From: Hymenobacter crusticola
GTDB taxonomy: Bacteria; Bacteroidota; Bacteroidia; Cytophagales; Hymenobacteraceae
Direction of reading: 5' to 3'
Assembly: GCF_002154225.1 (NCBI RefSeq)
Contig: NZ_MTSE01000003.1
Location: 62,001-126,000, forward strand
Length of the DNA: 64,000 bases
Positions within the stretch are counted from its first letter, which is position 1; the number at the start of each line of letters is the position of its first letter. Shown piece by piece: positions 54,455-63,289 of the stretch. The notes beneath the pieces were generated by a model, which saw only the letters and a program-made list of their open reading frames with translations, was not told the DNA's origin and did not search any database. The position numbers and the translations under genes are program-made.

Positions 54455-55714
54455 TCAGCATTTTGGGGTGAAGGCTCCCATTACCAAGGTGTTTGGCAAG
54501 AAGCTCGCTTTCGTGTTGCTCGCTTTGGTGTTATCAGTGCCTTGTGTAGTTGTTGAGAGGTTATAGTGTTGCTTAAAACGCTTAACTGCTTCCGAGTCTT
54601 TATTCGCCTTCGTGATGATGCTGATAACGCCAGCCGTTTCGACGCCGAAAAGCTTCTGTGCTTCTTGCCCCTTGAATACGTTCATGCTTTCAATAAGCTC
54701 CGGGGCTAGGTTGGCTACTTCGCTTTTGTCACTTTCTCTGCCGTCTACGAAGTAGATCATGTTATCTGGCAGCTTGACTTCACGTTTCGCTTTAGCGGCC
54801 TGGCTAATGTCTACCGTCGTTGGTTGGGTAGAAGCGGAGCTAGGTTCTACCTGCGGCTTCGAGCAATTGACTGTTATCACGATTAGGCTAGGTACCAGAA
54901 GAGCGTAGGCGAGCAGACTCACCGACGAGGAGCGTTGTTTGTTCATCATGAGGATACGGCTTTTAAGGGTGCAAAATGTGAAATGATTGGCAAGCGCCGC
55001 AGTCGGAGCTAGCCTGCTGATTTTAAGAAGGTTGTACTGGTAGGTTTTGGCATCGAGCAGACCGGTGCGCAGCACGGCGCGGTCGGTAATAAATTCGAGG
55101 TTGTCTTGCACGGCGCGGCGCAACCACCACGCAGCCGGGTTGCACCAGCAAATGGCCTGCACGAGCTGGGCAACCAACACATCCAGCGTATGCCATTGCT
55201 GCACGTGCACCTGCTCGTGGCGAAAAATCGCTGGAAACTCGGCCGCGGTGTGCTGGTCGGGGCTCAGGTAAATTGTTTGCCAAAAGGAGAAGGGACTGAC
55301 AGGTTCCGCTACGTGCCGAAAAGCTAAGCCTTGCCACCGCGCCGGCCGAGAGCGTTGGTGCACCTGGTAAAGTGAAGCTAGCTGCAACAGCAAGCGCGTC
55401 AGTAGCACTCCAGTGCCTAGCCCGTAGACAACCAGCACGATATTCCAGTAGCTAGCCTCCAAGGCTTGCGGGCGCGGGAGTACCAGCGGTGTCCAAGTGG
55501 CCGGCAAGAGCGGAGTGGGAAGGGGCTGGCGAAACCACTGCAGTACCGCCACAACGTCCACGAAAGGGTAGGCCACGGCAAACCCAAGCGCAAACAGCAG
55601 AAACCAGCGGTTGAGCCCGTAGAACGTGAGCCGGCGCAGTACTAAGTAATACGCTGCGCAAAACAGCAGCAAGGCTCCATTCACTTGCAGCAAATACACG
55701 AGTAAGGCTGGCAT
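54455..55714 (-). CDS. M56 (BlaR1/MecR1-like) membrane metallopeptidase, probably 3'-truncated
   Basis: 419 residues. Three or four N-terminal membrane helices surround the zinc motif HEQVH at 166-170, followed by 'NPAAWWLRRAVQDNLEF' with the third ligand region, then another helix at about 275-292. The C-terminal part (about 315-375) is a TonB-plug-like repeat ('IYFVDGRESDKSEV', 'ESMNVFKG'). It is the sensor/protease partner of the BlaI repressor, beginning 2 bases after that gene. The current C-terminus 'GAFTPKC' is probably a frameshift product. Confidence 0.87.
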   Translation of the reverse strand: MPALLVYLLQVNGALLLFCAAYYLVLRRLTFYGLNRWFLLFALGFAVAYPFVDVVAVLQWFRQPLPTPLLPATWTPLVLPRPQALEASYWNIVLVVYGLGTGVLLTRLLLQLASLYQVHQRSRPARWQGLAFRHVAEPVSPFSFWQTIYLSPDQHTAAEFPAIFRHEQVHVQQWHTLDVLVAQLVQAICWCNPAAWWLRRAVQDNLEFITDRAVLRTGLLDAKTYQYNLLKISRLAPTAALANHFTFCTLKSRILMMNKQRSSSVSLLAYALLVPSLIVITVNCSKPQVEPSSASTQPTTVDISQAAKAKREVKLPDNMIYFVDGRESDKSEVANLAPELIESMNVFKGQEAQKLFGVETAGVISIITKANKDSEAVKRFKQHYNLSTTTQGTDNTKASNTKASFLPNTLVMGAFTPKC

Positions 55715-55716
55715 CG

Positions 55717-56082
55717 CTACTTCGGTTTGTCTTGCTCAATCATCCGAATGATCTCCTGCAACTCATCGGCGCTGATTTTCTGCTCTTTGGCAAAGAAAGA
55801 AACCAGCTCTTTGTAGGAGTTGCGGAAATAGTCGCTCACGAAGCTGCTCATAAACGTGCGGCGGTAGTCCTCGGCCCGCACCAGCGGCGCGTAGCGGTAG
55901 GAGTTGCCGAGCTTGGTGCCTTGCACGTAGCCTTTGCGCTCTAGATTACGGATGGTGGAAGCTAGGGTGGTGTAGGGCGGCGCCGGAGTGGGGAGGTGTT
56001 CCAGCACGTCTTTCACGAAACCACCGTCGAGCTGCCATAGCACTTGCATGGCATCTTCCTCGGGTTGTGTTAGTCGTTCCAT
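55717..56082 (-). CDS. BlaI/MecI/CopY-family transcriptional repressor
   Basis: 121 residues. The winged helix ('LTQPEEDAMQVLWQL', 'PYTTLASTIRNLERKGYV', 'SYRYAPLV') is followed by the C-terminal dimerisation helices ('SADELQEIIRMIEQ'). BlaI-type repressors bind palindromic operators as dimers and are cut when the M56 partner is activated. The three operator-like repeats just upstream (56087-56143) support autoregulation of this pair. In Bacteroidota such pairs often respond to signals other than beta-lactams. Confidence 0.93.
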   Translation of the reverse strand: MERLTQPEEDAMQVLWQLDGGFVKDVLEHLPTPAPPYTTLASTIRNLERKGYVQGTKLGNSYRYAPLVRAEDYRRTFMSSFVSDYFRNSYKELVSFFAKEQKISADELQEIIRMIEQDKPK

Positions 56083-56086
56083 TGTA

Positions 56087-56143
56087 ATTACGATGTTTTC
56101 GTAATACTACGAAGTTTTAGTAATACTACGAAGTTTTCGTAAT
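56087..56143 (-). promoter_or_regulatory. Three tandem 19-bp operator repeats upstream of the BlaI-type gene
   Basis: Units 56087-56105, 56106-56124 and 56125-56143 are directly adjacent. Each is an imperfect palindrome of the form TACGAAGTTTTCGTA (units read ATTACGATGTTTTCGTAAT, ACTACGAAGTTTTAGTAAT and ACTACGAAGTTTTCGTAAT). The nearest unit begins 4 bases upstream of the ATG, so repressor binding would block transcription start or very early elongation. The array is not CRISPR: there are no spacers. Confidence 0.8.
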
Positions 56144-56390
56144 AAAAGATATCTCGGTGGAAATTTTTTATCAACTACCCGGCTACATAGTAAGCTAGTA
56201 GAGTGTCCGAGCGCTGGAAGTATAGCGTTCTACAGCGCCTACTAGCCTAGCTTATCCTGTGCTGCTAGGGTCTGGAGCAACTATCAGCGGACGGAAGCGT
56301 ACCGCTGAGCGGCAACATTGCTTGTTATCTGCGCAAAGCTGCCCTACTTGCAGCCGTCTTCCTGGTCGCTCATTCTTCTGCATTTGCCGT

Positions 56391-58178
56391 TTGCGTAGTT
56401 TACTCCGTTTTTTTACTTGCTTACAGCGTAGCCTGCCAGCCAGTTTGCTGCTCCTCGGTACGGTAGCAGCGCAGGCGCAGGCTCCTGGGGCTGCTAGGGT
56501 GCATTATTGGGTTTTTCTGCGCGATAAAGCGGGCATGCGCTTGCAGCCTGCTACTTACTTCGTGCCCCAAGCCCAGGCCCGTCGGCGGCGCCAGCACCTG
56601 CCGGCCGCCGACAGCACCGACTTTCCTGTGCGCCCCGATTACGTACGCAGCGTACAAAACCTAGCCGATACCGTCACCTACGTGAGCCGTTGGTTCAATG
56701 CTGTGGCTTGCCAAGCCACGCCCGCGCAAGCTGTTGCGCTGCAGCGGCTGCCCGGCGTCCGAGCCGTAGTAGCGCGCACGCCCATCGACCTAGCTCCCGC
56801 CAGCCGCGACGATGCGCCCGAGCCGGGAGAAAAAGAAATAACCGCCGCCGACCGTCAGCTTGCCCGCCGCCAAACGGCGAGCCTAGGTGCCGCTGCTTTC
56901 ACGAAGGCGGGGCTTGCCGGGCAGGGCTTGCGCATTGCCATCTTCGACGTAGGCTTTCTTGGTGTCGACCGCCATCCGGCTTTTCAGCAGCTGCTGCGCG
57001 ACAAACGCATTGTGGCCACGCACAACTTCGTGCGGGAGCATACATCGGTGTTTGCCAGCGGCCGGCACGGTACTGAAGTGCTGTCCTGCATTGCTGGCGT
57101 GCTGCCTGATGGTACGCCCCTAGGGCTAGCGCCCCAAGCGGAGTTTCTTCTCGCCCGTACCGAGCGCCTCTACCGCGAGCTATACGTGGAGGAAGAAGCC
57201 TGGCTGGCCGCCGTGGAGTGGGCCGACCGCAACGGCGCCGACATCATCAACTCCTCTTTGGGCTACACCAACCGGCGCTACTTCCCGGAGCAGATGAACG
57301 GCCGCACCAGCTTGGTTGCGCGGGCCGCCGAGTTAGCGGCTCGCAAAGGCATCTTGGTTGTCAACGCCGCTGGCAACGACGGCGACGATGACTGGCACAC
57401 CATCGGGACGCCCGCCGACGGCGACTCGGTGCTAGCCGTTGGGGGCCTCGACCCAGATACGTACTTGCACATCGATTTCAGTAGCTATGGCCCGGCAGCT
57501 GGCCGGCTCAAGCCTAACGTTGTCGCTTTCGGGACGGTGCTGGCGGCGGCACCGGGCGGCGGGTATGTGCGTACGCAGGGCACCTCGTTCTCGAGCCCGC
57601 TGGTTGCTGGCTTCGCGGCTTGCGTGTGGCAACAGAACCGTAAGCTGTCGGTTATGGAGCTGTTTGGTAAGCTTCAGGAATCGGCTACATTGTACCCATA
57701 CTATGATTATGCTCATGGTTACGGCACGCCGCAGGCTTCGTTCTTTGTCACTAAGGTGGGCCGTTCGGTTGTCGAAGCGGCTCCTTCTTTTGACTTCGTG
57801 CGGCAGGATAGCATGCTCGCTGTGATTATCCGGCCTGCGGCATCTTTCGTGCCGGCCCATACGCTACCGCTATATGCTGATTCGGTGGTGGCCGTTTCGC
57901 CCGATAATGCCGCTGACAACGTGCCCGCCGTAGGCCGTGAGCAGCCACTCCGCGCCCCCGACGCTACCATGCTCGTCGAAGATTCGTCGCCGTTAGCACT
58001 CACGCCCCCTCGCTATCTGTACTGGCACTTAGCCGACCAACGCGGGGTGCTGCGTAGCTACGAAGTGCGCGACGTGACGCAGCGCGCCGTGCTGCGCATT
58101 CCGTTGCGGCTACTACAGCCTGGCGACCAGGTTCGGGTGCATTATCGGGGTTACACGCAAAGCTACTTACGGCCATGA
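56391..58178 (+). CDS. Secreted S8 (subtilisin-family) serine peptidase
   Basis: About 595 residues from TTG 56391, the start that gives a clean signal peptide ending 'LGTVAAQAQ'; the open frame reaches back to 56259 without a good N-terminus. Triad: Asp in 'IFDVGF', His in 'GRHGTEVLSC' and Ser in 'GTSFSSPLVAG', with NAAGN for the oxyanion hole. Residues about 30-150 look like a propeptide/inhibitor-like domain, and about 430-595 form a beta-rich C-terminal region. No T9SS tail was recognised. Its stop overlaps the next start (ATGA), so the pair is translationally coupled. Confidence 0.9.
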   Translation: MRSLLRFFTCLQRSLPASLLLLGTVAAQAQAPGAARVHYWVFLRDKAGMRLQPATYFVPQAQARRRRQHLPAADSTDFPVRPDYVRSVQNLADTVTYVSRWFNAVACQATPAQAVALQRLPGVRAVVARTPIDLAPASRDDAPEPGEKEITAADRQLARRQTASLGAAAFTKAGLAGQGLRIAIFDVGFLGVDRHPAFQQLLRDKRIVATHNFVREHTSVFASGRHGTEVLSCIAGVLPDGTPLGLAPQAEFLLARTERLYRELYVEEEAWLAAVEWADRNGADIINSSLGYTNRRYFPEQMNGRTSLVARAAELAARKGILVVNAAGNDGDDDWHTIGTPADGDSVLAVGGLDPDTYLHIDFSSYGPAAGRLKPNVVAFGTVLAAAPGGGYVRTQGTSFSSPLVAGFAACVWQQNRKLSVMELFGKLQESATLYPYYDYAHGYGTPQASFFVTKVGRSVVEAAPSFDFVRQDSMLAVIIRPAASFVPAHTLPLYADSVVAVSPDNAADNVPAVGREQPLRAPDATMLVEDSSPLALTPPRYLYWHLADQRGVLRSYEVRDVTQRAVLRIPLRLLQPGDQVRVHYRGYTQSYLRP

Positions 58179-58894
58179 GAAAGTGGCTATTACTCTCCGG
58201 CCTAGCCATTTTGCCCCTGCTAGGTGCGCCTATGGCCCAGGCGCAGCGCGTGCTATTGCAGGCCGATGTGGCGCAGGATACCCTGCCCACGAGCTCCGGC
58301 CCAAACCGGACCTATTTCAGCCATCTGTACCTAGGATACGCCGCCGCCGTTGGGCGAGCTTCGGGGCCCGGCGTCGACTTGCAGTTTGGGCGGTCTGGCG
58401 AGCTTCAGGTGGGGTGGCGCAACAAGCTTCGGCTCCATCAAGCGCTGGCGCTGGGGCTGGATTTGCGCTACGCTCGGCTCGGATACTACTTGAAGCAAAA
58501 CGACCAAAAGACGGTACCCACAGCTACGCGCTACGAGCGGGAACACATTACCTTGTCGCAGTTGCAGGGTGAAGCATTTGTGCGCTTAAGTGCCGGTCGG
58601 CGCGGCAATGCCATCGGTCGCTACGTCGACTTGCTGGGTTGGGGCGGTTGGGTGATGGGCTCCTCGCATTATTACCTGGAAGCGGCTACGGCAACTGCTA
58701 AGAAGCGGCAAGTAACGGAGCGCGGCCTCCGCTACGTGCAGCGGTGGCCCTACGGAGTGGGACTGCGCCTAGGCTCGGGGCGCTACGCCGTTACTGGCCG
58801 CTACCGGTTGTCCTCCACCTTTGCGGGCGCCGCCCAGAGCCGCTACCCGGAACTTCCGCGCTGGACGGTGGGGCTGGAGCTAGGATGGTTTTAG
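58175..58894 (+). CDS. Putative outer-membrane beta-barrel protein, coupled to the S8 peptidase
   Basis: 239 residues starting at ATG 58175, overlapping the previous stop by 4 bases. A signal peptide ends 'GAPMAQAQ'. The rest has alternating polar/hydrophobic strands with frequent Tyr/Gly ('LGLDLRYARLGYYL', 'YAVTGRYRLSST') and ends in an aromatic, 'LGLELGWF', the usual beta-barrel C-terminus. No family was recognised. Its coupling to a secreted subtilase suggests a joint function, for example as target, anchor or exit path, which is speculative. Confidence 0.75.
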   Translation: MRKWLLLSGLAILPLLGAPMAQAQRVLLQADVAQDTLPTSSGPNRTYFSHLYLGYAAAVGRASGPGVDLQFGRSGELQVGWRNKLRLHQALALGLDLRYARLGYYLKQNDQKTVPTATRYEREHITLSQLQGEAFVRLSAGRRGNAIGRYVDLLGWGGWVMGSSHYYLEAATATAKKRQVTERGLRYVQRWPYGVGLRLGSGRYAVTGRYRLSSTFAGAAQSRYPELPRWTVGLELGWF

Positions 58895-59045
58895 CTCAGC
58901 GTGAAACCACCGAATAGGAGCCAATATTTACCTATAGTAAGATCAATATGCACATTTTGGTACAAAATTGGCTCCGATGCTAAGGTAGCAGCTACTCGCG
59001 GCTCTACCTGCCAGACCACTATTGACCATTGCGCACTACCCAACT

Positions 59046-59636
59046 ATGAAAAAACTTATCCTCCCTATGGCATTTGCGCTGTTATTGCAAATGACTTCTT
59101 GTATCACAACCGAGCGAGAAGTAGGGACTGGCAAAGCATCTCAGAAGACTTATAATCCCACGGCTGGCAACCGCATTACCAGCCGGAGTGTGCTGAGTAA
59201 GGTAAATGCACAGCACTATTTCACCAGTACCAAAGCCAAAGACCAGTTTGTGTTGGTACTGCAAGGCAGCAAGATTGTGAGCGCCCAAGCTAGCTTAGTT
59301 ATTCTGACTAGCACCGGGGACACGATCCGCAAAGAAGTGATTCCGGCAACGGCCCTGCTGAAAGCTAGCGACCTAGATGACCCGCAAGCGGCTACCGTTC
59401 GCGACAAAGAAATTGCCATCTTGAAAGCGATGAACAACTTCTTTCACGAAGATCATTTTACCCAGCCGGCTATTCCACGCGCAGCCGTTCCGCCCACCAA
59501 CGTAGATACGAAAGCCTGGTCCGCTGTGCATGCCGACACCAAAGCCGTCGGGTTTGATTATATAGCCGCTGGCGGCAAAGAGCGCCGTATTGCGTACGCC
59601 AAGACGCTGCAAAAAGCAGTGATTATTGCTGATTAA
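59046..59636 (+). CDS. Hypothetical lipoprotein
   Basis: 196 residues from ATG 59046; an earlier GTG/ATG at 59022 is less likely. 'LLLQMTSCI' is the lipobox. The mature part has two alpha/beta stretches ('DQFVLVLQGSKIVSAQASLVI', 'KEIAILKAMNNFFH') and ends with a basic 'RRIAYAKTLQKAVIIAD'. I recognise no family. It is followed by a canonical terminator, so it is a single-gene unit. Confidence 0.7.
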   Translation: MKKLILPMAFALLLQMTSCITTEREVGTGKASQKTYNPTAGNRITSRSVLSKVNAQHYFTSTKAKDQFVLVLQGSKIVSAQASLVILTSTGDTIRKEVIPATALLKASDLDDPQAATVRDKEIAILKAMNNFFHEDHFTQPAIPRAAVPPTNVDTKAWSAVHADTKAVGFDYIAAGGKERRIAYAKTLQKAVIIAD

Positions 59637-59664
59637 GGTTACACGCAGTCCTAGGTTATAAGCA

Positions 59665-59693
59665 AAAAAAGCCCGCAGCAAGCGGGCTTTTTT
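59665..59693 (+). terminator. Terminator after the hypothetical lipoprotein
   Basis: AAAAAAGCCCGC (59665-59676) pairs with 59682-59693 around a 5-base loop and ends in six T. Confidence 0.88.
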
Positions 59694-59767
59694 GTTGGTT
59701 CGATGCGGCTATGCCCAAGCTGAAAAGCAAAGCGAACCGAAATAACGCCGTAGGTAGCTAAAAAGAA

Positions 59768-59801
59768 CGCGGCGTAGCATTCAGGATAATGCTACGCCGC
59801 G
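59768..59801 (-). terminator. Terminator of the M23 peptidase gene
   Basis: A 14-bp perfect stem (59768-59781 with 59788-59801), a 6-base loop and a T-rich minus-strand exit. It lies 66 bases past the M23 stop codon. Confidence 0.75.
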
Positions 59802-59867
59802 CTTACTAATACCAATCACCACCGAAAAGATACGAAGTTGCGCATGAATATCGGGTGAAGTCTGGTA

Positions 59868-61223
59868 CTAAGATTTTAGCATTTGTGGAATAAGCCAGCC
59901 AACTACCCCATTGGCGCTGCGCACCAGCCGGAAGCCTGCGAATTCGCCCAACACCGCTATGTTCGTGCGGGCCGGCAACGTGTCGAGCGGCACGGCATCA
60001 GCGGCGGGCTGCGCGTACAGATCGGTGGCGACGGCAAGAGTGTCCCGACGCAGGGGAGTGGTGCCAGCGGGTACTACCGAGCGCGCCGTCACGTACCCTA
60101 CGCGGCCATCGGGGCGCTCGACGCGGTACCAGTCGGCTTGCGAGCCCACTACTAGCAAAGGTGTGTCGTGGGCTAGGGTAGCCGCCGTGCGCCCCCGAGT
60201 GGTAGGGCTCCGCCGCAAATCAGTGTACTTCCCGCGTACCCGCACCCACTGACCTAGGCGTTCGGGGGCTGTGCGCGGGGCTGCTGGCGACGCGTCGGCG
60301 TGCCGCACGAACGGAAACGGATCGACCGCGCCTCGGCCGGCGCGGTAAATGCCAAAATGCAGGTGAGGGGAGGTGGTTCGTGCATTGCCTGTGTTGCCTA
60401 CAAGTCCAAGCGTGTCGCCGCGGCGTACCGTTTGGCCGGGCTGCACAAGTTGCTTATCAAGGTGGGCGTAGTAGAGGTGCTGCCCGTGCTCCGCATCGGC
60501 GAGCCATACGACATTGCCACCTAGGTTGGTGACGCCCGTGCGCGTGATAAGACCCGGGGCAGCGGCCACTACAGGAGTGCCACGCTTGGCGAAGATGTCG
60601 ATGCCCTCGTGGCGGCGGGCACCCCCATCGCGCTCCATGCCCCAAAAGCTCCCCACGGCTGCATCCGTTTTGCCCTGCACTGGGAAACCCAACGACGGCT
60701 CGCGGCGGATGCTCAACGTATAGCGGCCATTGCGCAACAATTCGGGCTGGACGCGCAGCAAATGTTGCTGGTCGTCTTCGGCCACGTAGTTAAAAGCTAG
60801 GTCCGCCGTGTCGGCCGAGGCAAGCAAGCGCGGGGCGTTGCGGTCGGGGCTCAGCTCAAAAGCATCAAGAAAAACGTGAGCGTCGGTACCAGCCGTGAGT
60901 TGCAAACTGATGCGCACCGTTTCACCGGCCCGGACGCTGTAGCGGTAAGCAGCGGCCGTCGCCCGGTCGGCCCGAAAAAGACCAGTTTCTGTGAACGGCA
61001 AGGTCACGACCAGCGAGTCGTGCAAGGCCCGGTCCGCGGCGGCCAGCCAATCCCGACCTAGGGCTGTCTGATCGAGGCCGGCCTGTCGCAGGCGGCGCGC
61101 ATAAGTATCATGTGGCGTAGACTTCTGAAAAATGGCTTGCAGCGTTTGCTGTTTACCACAGGCTGAAAGCAGAAGAAGCAAGAAAACAAAAGGAAAAAAA
61201 GCGCGCAGCGGCTTGATGGGCAT
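59868..61223 (-). CDS. M23-family peptidoglycan endopeptidase lipoprotein with SH3-like tail
   Basis: 451 residues. 'LLLLLSACGK' is an SPII signal. The LytM/M23 domain carries 'RRHEGIDIFAKRGTPV' (HxxxD zinc ligands), then 'SPHLHFGIY' (HxH), so the zinc site is complete. Residues about 60-165 form a beta-rich N-terminal domain, and about 300-451 hold two SH3-like segments ('WVRVRGKYTDLRRSPTT' and 'IAVLGEFAGFRLVR'). It probably cuts peptide cross-links from the outer membrane or acts as an amidase activator. Monocistronic. Confidence 0.93.
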   Translation of the reverse strand: MPIKPLRAFFPFVFLLLLLSACGKQQTLQAIFQKSTPHDTYARRLRQAGLDQTALGRDWLAAADRALHDSLVVTLPFTETGLFRADRATAAAYRYSVRAGETVRISLQLTAGTDAHVFLDAFELSPDRNAPRLLASADTADLAFNYVAEDDQQHLLRVQPELLRNGRYTLSIRREPSLGFPVQGKTDAAVGSFWGMERDGGARRHEGIDIFAKRGTPVVAAAPGLITRTGVTNLGGNVVWLADAEHGQHLYYAHLDKQLVQPGQTVRRGDTLGLVGNTGNARTTSPHLHFGIYRAGRGAVDPFPFVRHADASPAAPRTAPERLGQWVRVRGKYTDLRRSPTTRGRTAATLAHDTPLLVVGSQADWYRVERPDGRVGYVTARSVVPAGTTPLRRDTLAVATDLYAQPAADAVPLDTLPARTNIAVLGEFAGFRLVRSANGVVGWLIPQMLKS

Positions 61224-61461
61224 AGAGCGTAAAACAGGAAAGCGATACTATTTAAACCCGCTGCCATCGTTACTAGTTCGATCTGCTTGCTAGCCAAGAG
61301 GAAGGAAATAATCGTGCTTTGCCGACTTGGCACCTACGCAAAGGCTTGCGCTGCACAAGGTGACTAGGTGAATAAGAACAGGTCTACCCGATGGCTCAGC
61401 TGCCAACAATGTCGTAAGTTGGGGTTTGACTCAGTTTGTTTCTGCCTAAGTAGCGCGCCCT

Positions 61462-62322
61462 ATGAAGCTTATCGAATGCCCCCGCGATGCCATGCAGGGT
61501 TTACCCGAGTTCATCCCGACCGCCAAAAAAATAGCGTATCTCAATGCCTTGCTCCGCGTTGGTTTCGATACGCTTGATTTTGGCAGCTTCGTGTCGCCCA
61601 AAGCGATTCCGCAACTGCGCGATACTGCAGAGGTGTTGGCCGGCCTCGATCTAACTGCCACGCGCACGCAGCTACTGGCCATCGTCGCCAATTTGCGGGG
61701 CGCCCAAACGGCGGCTGAGTTTCCCGCTATCCAGTACCTAGGTTTCCCGCTATCCGTGTCCGAAACCTTCCAGCTGCGTAATACCAACAAGACGATGGCC
61801 GAAGCCATGGCCGAGTTAGGGGAGATACAAAACGTGTGTATGCAGCGCGGCAAAACCTTGGTTACGTACTTATCGATGGGTTTTGGTAATCCCTACGGCG
61901 ACCCGTGGGGACCGGAAGTGGTAGCCGAATTCACGCACGCCCTAGCGGCCATGGACGTGCGCATTGTGGCCTTGTCGGATACGGTTGGGGTTTCTTCGCC
62001 TGCGCTCATCACGCCCTTATTTCGCCAGCTTATTCCTGCATTCCCGCAGGTAGAGTTCGGCGCGCACCTGCACACTACTCCCGATACGTGGCGCGAAAAG
62101 GTAGAAGCCGCCTACGCAGCTGGTTGTCGGCGCTTCGACGGCGCCATCGGAGGCATTGGGGGCTGTCCAATGGCTGCCGACACGCTCACCGGTAACATGC
62201 CTACCGAGCACTTGATCGCCTACTTCGAGGAGCAAGGAGTAGCTTTAGCCATAGAGCAGCTAGCGTTGGCGGAAGCCCGTAGCGCCGCTAGCAAGCTGTT
62301 TCACTTTGCCCTTCCCGCATAG
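61462..62322 (+). CDS. Hydroxymethylglutaryl-CoA lyase
   Basis: 286 residues of the HMGL/DRE-TIM TIM barrel. 'LIECPRDAMQG' is the DRE-type metal motif, and 'FDGAIGGIGGCPMA' is the signature with the catalytic cysteine; 'GAHLHTTPD' supplies metal-binding histidines. It splits HMG-CoA to acetyl-CoA and acetoacetate, the last step of leucine breakdown. It is cytoplasmic and full length. The neighbouring LutA-like gene is not an obvious pathway partner. Confidence 0.93.
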   Translation: MKLIECPRDAMQGLPEFIPTAKKIAYLNALLRVGFDTLDFGSFVSPKAIPQLRDTAEVLAGLDLTATRTQLLAIVANLRGAQTAAEFPAIQYLGFPLSVSETFQLRNTNKTMAEAMAELGEIQNVCMQRGKTLVTYLSMGFGNPYGDPWGPEVVAEFTHALAAMDVRIVALSDTVGVSSPALITPLFRQLIPAFPQVEFGAHLHTTPDTWREKVEAAYAAGCRRFDGAIGGIGGCPMAADTLTGNMPTEHLIAYFEEQGVALAIEQLALAEARSAASKLFHFALPA

Positions 62323-62430
62323 AGTTGCCACGTGACGAACCTGTATCTTCGCTTTCGTTTTTACCACGCTAGGCCACGCTAACTAAGCGGAAGTCTGGCT
62401 CTTTTCTAACTTGATTACTAGTAACTGCAA

Positions 62431-63162
62431 ATGCCGGACGTTGACCTCTTCATTCCTTGCTTCGTAGACCAGCTCTTTCCCCAAACGGCCATGAACATGG
62501 TGAAGGTACTGGAGGCAGTGGGCTGCGAAGTGCACTACAATGGCAACCAAACATGCTGCGGGCAGCCCGCTTACAACGCTGGTTACAAAGCAGAAAGCTG
62601 CCAGGTAGCAACCAAGTTTCTCAATGACTTTCCCAACGAGCCTGGTCGCTACATCGTGAGCCCCTCAGCCTCCTGCGTGGGCATGGTGCGCGGCTCTTAT
62701 GCCGAGTTATTCGAAGGCACAAAAGACCAAAACCGCTACTTTGGCGTGCAGCGCCGCATTTTTGAAATGACCGAGTTTTTGGTCGATGTGTTAGGGGTGA
62801 AGCGCATCGAAGGGGCGCAGCTTACGGGTAAGTATACGTATCACGATTCCTGTGCCGCGCTGCGCGAGTGCGGTATCAAAGAGGCGCCCCGTACGTTGCT
62901 AGATAGTGTGCAAGGGCTGGAGCGGCTAGAGATGCTGGAAAACGAAACGTGTTGCGGCTTTGGTGGCACCTTCGCTGTGAAGTTTGAAGCTATTTCTGTG
63001 GCAATGGCCGAGCAAAAGGTTGAAAATGCGCTAGCTACCGGCGCTGAATACCTTGTGAGCACCGACACGAGTTGCCTGATGCACCTAGATGCTTACATCC
63101 GACGCTACGACAAACCCATCCGTACGCTGCACGTCGCCGACGTGCTAGCAAGCGGTTGGTAG
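62431..63162 (+). CDS. LutA/LldE-type Fe-S oxidoreductase subunit (CCG domains)
   Basis: 243 residues with two CCG (cysteine-rich) domains: 'GNQTCCGQPAYNAGY', 'SPSASCVGMV' and the second copy 'NETCCGFGGTFAVK', 'STDTSCLMHLDAY'. This is the LutA/LldE/YkgE/GlcF-tail family, part of lactate- or glycolate-oxidising Fe-S complexes. LutB and LutC are not adjacent in the window, so the complex is either elsewhere or this is a stand-alone paralogue. Start is ATG 62431. Confidence 0.93.
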   Translation: MPDVDLFIPCFVDQLFPQTAMNMVKVLEAVGCEVHYNGNQTCCGQPAYNAGYKAESCQVATKFLNDFPNEPGRYIVSPSASCVGMVRGSYAELFEGTKDQNRYFGVQRRIFEMTEFLVDVLGVKRIEGAQLTGKYTYHDSCAALRECGIKEAPRTLLDSVQGLERLEMLENETCCGFGGTFAVKFEAISVAMAEQKVENALATGAEYLVSTDTSCLMHLDAYIRRYDKPIRTLHVADVLASGW

Positions 63163-63289
63163 TGCGCTAAAAACTTTTTGTTGAAAAGAGGTATACGGAT
63201 TTTTATAAATATTAATATTATAATATATTTATGTCGTAATAACCGATTGGTTACTACTTCCTCTGCTAATCATTCTTTACTCATCTAGT

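Noticed and set aside
56087..56143. Possible short CRISPR array
   Set aside because: The three 19-bp units are contiguous with no spacers and are palindromic; they fit repressor operators instead.
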